NCBI GenBank assembly: GCA_944322815.1
Contig: CALUQB010000005.1
Location: 37,450 to 101,449, forward strand
Direction of reading: 5' to 3'
Origin: an uncultured Bacteroidales bacterium
GTDB lineage: Bacteria; Bacteroidota; Bacteroidia; Bacteroidales; UBA932
Length of the DNA: 64,000 nucleotides
Shown here: piece by piece, positions 48,456 to 58,653 of the stretch
How positions within the stretch are numbered: position 1 is the stretch's first letter
How the letters are laid out: each line of letters starts with the position of its first letter
Made by a program: the position numbers and the translations under genes
The notes under the pieces: generated by a model
Seen by the model: the letters and a program-made list of their open reading frames with translations, nothing else
Told to the model about the DNA's origin: nothing
Databases searched by the model: none

Positions 48456-48508
48456 CAGGGGCTGCAGTGACCGGAGTGATCCGGATATCCGCAGCCCCTG
48501 TATTTTAT
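48456..48508 (+). terminator. Terminator after the mosaic lipoprotein gene
   Basis: CAGGGGCTGC (48456-48465) pairs with GCAGCCCCTG (48491-48500), with an inner CCGGA-GTGA-TCCGG hairpin, followed by TATTTTAT. It lies 68 bases after the stop. Confidence 0.75.
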
Positions 48509-48585
48509 GCAGGATATGGCATTAAGTCAAGACTTTGCGACACGGCTCTTTCATTTAGGGAAGTAGAAAGGCTATAGAGACCCTT

Positions 48586-48617
48586 ACCCGGTTCTACTGA
48601 GAGCCGGGTATTTTTTT
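48586..48617 (+). terminator. Second terminator in the intergenic scar
   Basis: ACCCGG (48586-48591) and CCGGGT (48604-48609), then seven T (48611-48617). No gene precedes it closely; it may be the tail of a lost gene or of an unannotated RNA beginning after 48510. Confidence 0.6.
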
Positions 48618-48760
48618 GTGTTGTATCACTGCTGTCCGGAGAAATTTTACCATAAAGTAAGTTGTACGACAGAACCCGTCTCCGGAACACTAACGGGGAC
48701 TGTCGGCTGATTAAAAAGATCCCGGATGTCCGTCCTCTGGAAGAGGACCTGCCCGATTGA
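48618..48760. other. Non-coding stretch before the gltA remnant
   Basis: Contains inverted repeats TCCGGAGA/TCTCCGGA and GTCCTCT-GGA-AGAGGAC but no supported gene. Possibly part of the rearrangement junction. Confidence 0.4.
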
Positions 48761-49105
48761 GTTAGATATAGAATGGAGCTTGGAGAGCCTGACGAGAGCG
48801 GAAGACGGTCTCCTGTGCCTGTGCCGGGATCCGAATTCGAAGTGGAGACGGATGCCGTAATCATGGCGTTGGGGACATCCCCGAATCCTCTGATTGCCAG
48901 GACTACCGCAGGTCTGGAGACGAACAGGAGAGGATGTATTGTGGCTGACGAGGACGGGGTGACTTCACGTCCCGGCGTGTTTGCCGGCGGCGATGCGGTC
49001 ACGGGTGCCGCTACGGTCATTCTGGCTATGGGCGCCGGGCGCAAGGCAGCCGCGGCGATAGACAGGTATATCAGAGGAACAGTTTCCGGAGACGGAACTT
49101 GCTGA
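48761..49105 (+). pseudogene. Remnant of NADPH-dependent glutamate synthase (GltA-type), C-terminal fragment
   Basis: About 110 codons: RMELGEPDESGRRSPVPVPG, then VETDAVIMALGTSPNPLIA, TTAGLETNRRGCIVADEDG, GVFAGGDAVTGAATVILAMG and AGRKAAAAIDRYI. This is the last quarter of the FAD/NAD(P)-binding flavoprotein family that includes homotetrameric glutamate synthase (GltA) and SudA/NfnL; the GGDAVTGAATVILAMGAGRKAA segment is the FAD-binding end. An in-frame stop (TGA 48758) cuts homology abruptly, and no N-terminal part exists in any frame nearby. The C terminus looks natural. I read it as a deletion remnant, since it could not bind NADPH or accept the Fe-S domain. Confidence 0.75.
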
Positions 49106-49148
49106 AGACAAGACGACCCGGCGGATGCCGGATGAAATGAAGGAGACT

Positions 49149-49212
49149 GGGTCAAAAGTCCCGAAGGGACCGCGACTGGAGGAAGCGAGATCCCCCTAAT
49201 AGGGGTCGTGAG
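49149..49212 (+). repeat. Structured dispersed intergenic element, copy B
   Basis: Matches copy A (39009-39074, minus). Hairpins GTCCC-GAA-GGGAC (49158-49170) and CCCCTA-A-TAGGGG. Relative to copy A, stem positions changed in complementary pairs. The 10-mer GGGTCAAAAG begins here (49149) and also occurs at 38980 and 63628. From 49213 to 49365 only unassigned sequence is seen. Confidence 0.75.
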
Positions 49213-49365
49213 CGGTTTATGAGAATGTCCGGTGGACATTCGAAAGCGAGCAGAGGGGGTTAGGATGGGTCCAGGTTAAACTGAAGTTTTTCCATATCCT
49301 CACCTCGGCAATTTGTGCAGGCACAATTGCACTCTGTTCGTCAATGGTTTCGAAGAAAGACGTTT

Positions 49366-49399
49366 GAGGGTGACCAAAAGTCACTTTTGAGTCACCCTC
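49366..49399. repeat. Intergenic hairpin, locus 2
   Basis: GAGGGTGAC / GTCACCCTC with an inner CAAAAG-TCA-CTTTTG, almost fully paired over 34 bases. It resembles the hairpin at 38971-39008 and may terminate the leftward PUL transcript that ends at 49455. Confidence 0.7.
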
Positions 49400-49454
49400 C
49401 TTCGCGTATTATTATGGCTGACAGTCTTTCAGTTCTGGAATGTCAGAGGCCGGG

Positions 49455-51005
49455 TTACGATATTTTCTTGAGTTCGTATGTCCAGTTTACTGTATCAACT
49501 TTGATTGAATACAATCCGTCACCGTAACCTTCATTTCCGACCATGTTGTTTTTCCGGTCAGTGCCGCCTTGCCAGATCCGGTTCAGTGCCCAGGCGAACT
49601 GTATGCCGTCCCATGTATTCCGGTTGAAAACGAACTTGAAGCCTTCTGCATTTCCTGAATCTGACAGTTTGGCCTCCACATAGAAAATACCGTTTTCCTG
49701 GTTTTCCATCTTGATTGCTTTAGACAGATCCCATCCTCCAGGAGTGACGTCGCCTATGAGATACAGTTCCTCCGGAACGCTGTAGGTGGAATTGGTCTTT
49801 ATGTCGAAAGTGAGCTTGTGGATATCTATGGTGATAGTATAGTTGCCGGCAGTCCCGACAGTATATTTCGGATCATCGGATGCTCCGTCAGGATGATATA
49901 CGAGACGTCCGTCCTGATAGCCGAAGAAGTCATTGAAAGAATTTTTCCATGGAAATTTGAATGTTCCGGGAGCCAGTATGCCTGTCCATGTATAGATTCC
50001 GTTGCCTGCATGGGTGAATGCGGACGACCATTCCGAAGCTTCCGGATTTTCACTGTTGAAAGCCGGATTGCCGGTCATCTCATCAAGACTCCATGGTGTG
50101 TAGAAAGTCCCGTCTCCAAGTATGTATATGTTTTCAAATTCGTTCGCATACACACCCATCTGTCCTCCGAAATTCTTTATGGTGCCGGCTGTCAGCGTAA
50201 CTTCGGCAGCTGCTGTAGCAATTTCCGTGGTCTTGTCCGCGTTATCAGTGACTGTAATCCTGAATCCGTTTGAATATGTGCCTGGAGCGACGATAAACTT
50301 GAATTCGGACGGTACGGCCGAGAGCGTCACGGCTTTGTCGATTTCAAGAGTTACAGTGCTGCTGCCTTCTCCGGATATGGACAATGACGGTATTTCACCG
50401 CTGCAGTCGACTAAGGCATCACCGGCAATTTTTTCTCCGCCGGCTGCCGTGATGGAAATCTTTTTCACGGAGGCATCACCTACGAGATTGAGAGATATGA
50501 CAGTGGCAAGGTTGGTGAATGAGAAGTTCTCCCCGTCAGACGATACGGCTGCCATAGGATATGGTGCAGGAAAGTTTTCTCCGTCATACGTCTGTACTGC
50601 AGGGATTTCGGCGGCGACAGACGAACCTTCCGCCTGACCTTCTACAGCAGGATATATCGCATATCCGTATCCTGTTTCAGGTTCTGTTTCGGTCTTGAAA
50701 TCCCCATAGGTCTGTCCACCCTCTCCGACAAGAGTGTAAGTGCAGGTCTGCCCGTCAGTATTGAACAGCGAAAGCTGGTCACCCTTGCTCCAGAGGATCT
50801 GGAGCCCGTCGAGGCTGGTTTTTGTAGCTGTGGATGATGCCTTGACCACCTGATGCGGTGTGAGGACAGCCACGTCATTGCCTGGCTTCTGGACTTCAGA
50901 GCCTGTCATTTCATGAGAAGTCTCCGGCTCGATGTTTTCTTTTGAACAGCCGGCCATGATGCCTGCCACGGCTGCGCAGGCGGCGATGAATATGTATTTT
51001 TTCAT
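49455..51005 (-). CDS. PUL lipoprotein with fimbrillin-like N-terminal region and SusF/SusE-type binding domains
   Basis: 516 residues. Lipobox AGIMAGC (Cys20). Residues about 45-275 resemble the fimbrillin/BACON-like beta region (ATKTSLDGLQILWSKGDQLSLFN). From about 290 come SusE/SusF-like starch-binding type modules: IYILGDGTFYTPWSLDEM..., and ELYLIGDVTPGGWDLSKAIKM with ENGIFYVEAKLSD and GFKFVFNRNTWDGIQFAW. It would bind glucan at the cell surface. Last gene of the PUL, 24 bases after the small protein. The fusion of an adhesin-like region with SusF modules is unusual for an ordinary SusE/F. Confidence 0.82.
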   Translation of the reverse strand: MKKYIFIAACAAVAGIMAGCSKENIEPETSHEMTGSEVQKPGNDVAVLTPHQVVKASSTATKTSLDGLQILWSKGDQLSLFNTDGQTCTYTLVGEGGQTYGDFKTETEPETGYGYAIYPAVEGQAEGSSVAAEIPAVQTYDGENFPAPYPMAAVSSDGENFSFTNLATVISLNLVGDASVKKISITAAGGEKIAGDALVDCSGEIPSLSISGEGSSTVTLEIDKAVTLSAVPSEFKFIVAPGTYSNGFRITVTDNADKTTEIATAAAEVTLTAGTIKNFGGQMGVYANEFENIYILGDGTFYTPWSLDEMTGNPAFNSENPEASEWSSAFTHAGNGIYTWTGILAPGTFKFPWKNSFNDFFGYQDGRLVYHPDGASDDPKYTVGTAGNYTITIDIHKLTFDIKTNSTYSVPEELYLIGDVTPGGWDLSKAIKMENQENGIFYVEAKLSDSGNAEGFKFVFNRNTWDGIQFAWALNRIWQGGTDRKNNMVGNEGYGDGLYSIKVDTVNWTYELKKIS

Positions 51006-51029
51006 TTTTTTCTGTTTTTCAGGTTCTAC

Positions 51030-51158
51030 TTACCAGACGACATCGGTCTGGTCCTCTTCGAGATATTGGGTGCTGAAAGCAAACCCGTGTTCGACTTTGA
51101 CATTGTCAGTCCGGATTTCAGGACTGACATACATGATTTTCTTTTCTTCTTTTTTCAT
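51030..51158 (-). CDS. Small protein upstream of the PUL lipoprotein, paralogue of 45679-45849
   Basis: 42 codons from the ATG at 51158: MKKEEKKIMYVSPEIRTDN, then VKVEHGFAFSTQYLEE and acidic DQTDVVW. Shares Y-x-[AS]-P-x-x-R...V-K-x-E-x-GFA-x-S with the protein at 45679. No signal peptide. Encoded between GH97 (27-base gap) and the lipoprotein gene (24-base gap), inside the same transcript. Function unknown. Confidence 0.72.
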   Translation of the reverse strand: MKKEEKKIMYVSPEIRTDNVKVEHGFAFSTQYLEEDQTDVVW

Positions 51159-51185
51159 AGCAGAATAAATTTATGGGTAATATGA

Positions 51186-55168
<3,983 letters not shown>

Positions 55169-55226
55169 ATTTTGCTTTTCTTTTTGTCCGGAGCAGGTTA
55201 TCTGCCTGCTCCGGACAATTGGTTTA

Positions 55227-57074
55227 TCAGTTCTTCGTCACAGTCATCGTTGAAGTCTTCACATTGATGCTTATGGTGTAGTTTCCTGCGGAGACATTCC
55301 ATTTCCAGTCTACGGCATCGGCTGCTGAAGCGTCTACGAGTTTGATAGTCTCAGTCCCTGAAGCGTTCAGCGCCTTGCCGTTTTCTTCAGGCATGAACCA
55401 TTTGCCTTTGAAATCCCTTTGCAGGTCGCAGCTTATTTTCAGTTCGCCTGATCTGAGTTCTCCGGTCCAGCTGTATGTGTCAGGATCGTCTGCCGACGGG
55501 TTCATCCTGGCGGCATCATTGGTTGCCGCTGCGTCAAGATTCCATCCACCACCCTCCAATACCGGTGATGCAGGGCCTATCAGCCACAGGGCTTCATATA
55601 GCGGTTCATCAGGCTCCGGCTCCTGGCTGTCTCCGATTTTTTCGATCTTTGCGCTCAGGTTTGTCGTGTTGACTGTTACTGTATACTTGCCGGCAGAGGC
55701 TATGTTGAATTTCCTGTCGCCATCCTCCGGATTGCTCTTATAGTATGCCAGGCTGAAGTCATCCGGATCATCGTTAGCTTTTACATATCCGGGCCAGAAA
55801 TCGGAAGTAGTGACTACGAATTTGAGGTCGCCTTGGGCAAGATCGCCAGTCCACGTATATTCTCCATCAGCTATAGATTCCATTTGTATGGCATTGTTGT
55901 CAAGAGAATATCCTCCAGTGGCGCCGCCTATCATGTACAATGTGTTGAATTCAGCCTCTCCGGATTTGGTTACGGATACAGTCATGCCGAAAAGATCCAC
56001 ATCCACGCGGTATTCTGCAGCTTCGCTTACTTTGAATTTCCTGTCATCCGCTCCTGACAGTTCGGTTTCGGAATACCTGAGCGTCCAGTCATCCGTGTCT
56101 TCATTCGCCTTGACATATCCAGGCCAGAAATTGCGTGTGGTGATGAACTTGAATCCTTCAGCGGCAGTCGTCAGAGTCCCTGTCCAGGTGAAAACCCCTT
56201 TTCCTGTCATCGTCATTTCGGAAGCCTTGTCGAGCGACCATCCTCCAGGTGTGGCATCTCCTATCAAGTACAGTGTCGTGGTCATGATATCTTCTATTGT
56301 CACCGTCATTTCGAGCAGGTTCACCGTGATTCGGTAGCTTGACTTTTCCGTGACGCTGAAGTTGATGTCATCTGCGGAAGCCGGAGCGGACTCTGCATAT
56401 GTGATTCCGTTCTGGCTGCCGGCAGTCTTGATGTATGCCGGCCATTCATTTCCGGAAGCAGATATGAACCTGAATTCATCTCCGGCTTCCATAATGCCTT
56501 CGAATGTGAAGATTCCGCCTGCTGTTCTGGTCATCTGAGTGGCCTTTGCCGCATCCCATCCCCCTTCAGTGGCATCGCCTGTGATGTACAGAACGGCTGG
56601 TGCAGGATTGTATGATGTCGCCGTGAAACTGAACTCGGAGTACTGCTCCATTTCAGGATAGTCAGTCACTGATGCCCTGATTCTGCCCTTGTATTCTCCG
56701 GATGTGCCATGCTTGGCGCCCAGTCCGGTCACTATGTTGTTCAGTTCTTCCACGGTTATATCCCGGCTGTAGATTCTTTTGCCGAGAGATTCGGTATAGC
56801 ATTCCGTCCAGTCTCCTTCAGCATGGTCTATGTCGAGGGTGTAGGAGATGGAATTGCCTGTGCCGAAATTGCTGCCGGAAGTCCAGGTCAGGCCTATGGC
56901 TGTCTCCAGGCTGTTCTTTTCCTGCAGGACTATCGGGTCCTCAGCCTGGGCCGTGACCTTCAGCTCTTCGCCTCCTTCAGGATCGCCTGCCTTGTATTCA
57001 TCTATGTCGATGCCGCATCCGGTGATGCAGAAGGCAATGGCGGACAATGTCAGTATTGTATTTAATTTTTTCAT
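55227..57074 (-). CDS. SusE/SusF-like surface glycan-binding lipoprotein with four binding modules
   Basis: 615 residues. Lipobox CITGC (Cys20). N-terminal SusE Ig-like domain (about 35-155, VLQEKNSLETAIGLTWTSG). Then four SusF/SusE-type modules beginning VLYITGDATEGGWDAAKA, TLYLIGDATPGGWSLDKA, TLYMIGGATGGYSLDNN and ALWLIGPASP..GGGWNLDAA, each followed by a FxFxGxLxxGxxKF-type strand. Such modules bind alpha-glucans through aromatic residues. Lies directly after susD in the leftward transcript. Four modules is more than most SusE/F proteins carry. Confidence 0.9.
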   Translation of the reverse strand: MKKLNTILTLSAIAFCITGCGIDIDEYKAGDPEGGEELKVTAQAEDPIVLQEKNSLETAIGLTWTSGSNFGTGNSISYTLDIDHAEGDWTECYTESLGKRIYSRDITVEELNNIVTGLGAKHGTSGEYKGRIRASVTDYPEMEQYSEFSFTATSYNPAPAVLYITGDATEGGWDAAKATQMTRTAGGIFTFEGIMEAGDEFRFISASGNEWPAYIKTAGSQNGITYAESAPASADDINFSVTEKSSYRITVNLLEMTVTIEDIMTTTLYLIGDATPGGWSLDKASEMTMTGKGVFTWTGTLTTAAEGFKFITTRNFWPGYVKANEDTDDWTLRYSETELSGADDRKFKVSEAAEYRVDVDLFGMTVSVTKSGEAEFNTLYMIGGATGGYSLDNNAIQMESIADGEYTWTGDLAQGDLKFVVTTSDFWPGYVKANDDPDDFSLAYYKSNPEDGDRKFNIASAGKYTVTVNTTNLSAKIEKIGDSQEPEPDEPLYEALWLIGPASPVLEGGGWNLDAAATNDAARMNPSADDPDTYSWTGELRSGELKISCDLQRDFKGKWFMPEENGKALNASGTETIKLVDASAADAVDWKWNVSAGNYTISINVKTSTMTVTKN

Positions 57075-57122
57075 TGTATTTTCGTTTATATTGACGTAAG
57101 TCAGATGAAAATCCCTCTCCTG

Positions 57123-58640
57123 TTAATATCCCGGATTCTGGGTCATGAGGTGGTTGGAGTCCATTTCTGTCAGAGGAATAGGGAAAAGCAGACGGTTTCT
57201 GTCGACATTCTTCCCGATGCCTTTCAGGAATTCGAGGGCATAGTCGCCGTTGTCTATCCTGACCATGTCGAACCATCTGTGGCCTTCGAATGCCAGCTCC
57301 ATGCGGCGTTCGTGTATTATTTTTTCCTTCATCCATGCCTGTCCTTCCTCAGAGTCAAGTGTGATGTCTGACGGAAGAAGGGTCTGGATGTCCGGCAGTC
57401 CAGCACGTTTGCGGACTATGTTGAGCGGGGCGCAGGCTTCTTCAGTGAGTCCCTGCCCGTTCAGGGCTTCCGCTTTTTTCAGCAGGACATCAGCATATCT
57501 GTAGACCACGAAATCGGCGGAACTGGTGTTGTATTCAGGTGAATCGGTCTTGGTGACCAGGAATTTCCTGACATTGTATCCAGTGTTTGACCAGCTGTCA
57601 TCATACGACATATTGTCGAAAGCAGGGCATCCGTCATAGAATACGGTCACATCTTTCCTGAGGTCGTCCTCTTCCCATTCATCCATGAATTCCTGTGTGG
57701 GCAGATTCCATCCGTAGGCCCCGGCCACTATGCCTGAGTTCCTCGGTCCCATGAAAGCGGAAAGCCATGATGACTGGTTGTCGCCGCTCCAGAAGTCATA
57801 CTGTGTGTCTCCAGAGTAGCCGACAGTGAAAAGTGCTTCCTGGCTGTTCTGCGCCTCCATCCCGAAATTGTCGGCATAGTCGTACTGTGAAAGGTCGTAG
57901 CCCATGTCTTCTATCTGTTCGCAGATATTCACCACCTCGGCGTAGTTCTGTTCAGGATGGTAGGTGAGCAATATGTCAGCCAGCATGCAGAGGGCCGCGT
58001 CACGGCTGGCTCTGTTGTAGTCACTCCCGGTGTAGGACTTCTTTTCGGGAAGCAGAGACACCGCCTGTCTGCAGTCCTTGATGATGCGGTCGTAGCATGC
58101 ATCCAGTGTCGCACGTTCGGAGTCGGTGTTGTCATCGGCTTCATGAGGTTCGAGGATGAGCGGTACGCCTCCGAACAGCCTCACCAGTATGTAGTAGTAA
58201 TGCGCTCTCAGGAAATAAGCCTCTCCCAGGCATCTGTTCCCGATTTCTTCGGAAGTCTGGTTACCTTCTCCGGTGAGAGACTGGATGACAGTGTTGCACT
58301 GGCCTATCCCCACCCATGGCGAACGCCAGACGTAGAGTGCGAAAGCATTCGATGCATCAGCTGCGAAATTGGCGCACTGGACAGTCTCTATGCCGTCTTC
58401 TCCTCCGCCTGCACCCACTTCGGAATTACCTGCTATGATATCCAGAGACCATATCCTCTGGTTGTACAGATTCGATGACTGCAGAGGTACATAGCATCCG
58501 TTGGTCAGTGCTATGGCTACAGAGTCGGATACTGAAACATTTATGTCTACCGCGTATGGCGGGAAACTGTCGAGAAAGTCCGAACATGATACGGACAGGG
58601 CCGCTGCCGCGGCAATGATCAAGGTTTTTATCGTTTTCAT
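57123..58640 (-). CDS. SusD/RagB outer-membrane glycan-binding lipoprotein
   Basis: 505 residues from the ATG at 58640. Lipobox SVSC (Cys19). TPR-rich SusD fold: RCLGEAYFLRAHYYYILVRLFGGVPLIL (about 135-162) and the C-terminal IIHERRMELAFEGHRWFDMVRI segment. It forms the lid of the SusC transporter and delivers bound oligosaccharide. Follows susC by 13 bases. Confidence 0.96.
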   Translation of the reverse strand: MKTIKTLIIAAAAALSVSCSDFLDSFPPYAVDINVSVSDSVAIALTNGCYVPLQSSNLYNQRIWSLDIIAGNSEVGAGGGEDGIETVQCANFAADASNAFALYVWRSPWVGIGQCNTVIQSLTGEGNQTSEEIGNRCLGEAYFLRAHYYYILVRLFGGVPLILEPHEADDNTDSERATLDACYDRIIKDCRQAVSLLPEKKSYTGSDYNRASRDAALCMLADILLTYHPEQNYAEVVNICEQIEDMGYDLSQYDYADNFGMEAQNSQEALFTVGYSGDTQYDFWSGDNQSSWLSAFMGPRNSGIVAGAYGWNLPTQEFMDEWEEDDLRKDVTVFYDGCPAFDNMSYDDSWSNTGYNVRKFLVTKTDSPEYNTSSADFVVYRYADVLLKKAEALNGQGLTEEACAPLNIVRKRAGLPDIQTLLPSDITLDSEEGQAWMKEKIIHERRMELAFEGHRWFDMVRIDNGDYALEFLKGIGKNVDRNRLLFPIPLTEMDSNHLMTQNPGY

Positions 58641-58653
58641 GATTCCAGCCATT

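Noticed and set aside
48505-49239. 244-codon minus-strand frame over the gltA remnant
   Set aside because: Low-complexity Ser/Pro-rich translation; the plus frame has clear GltA homology instead.
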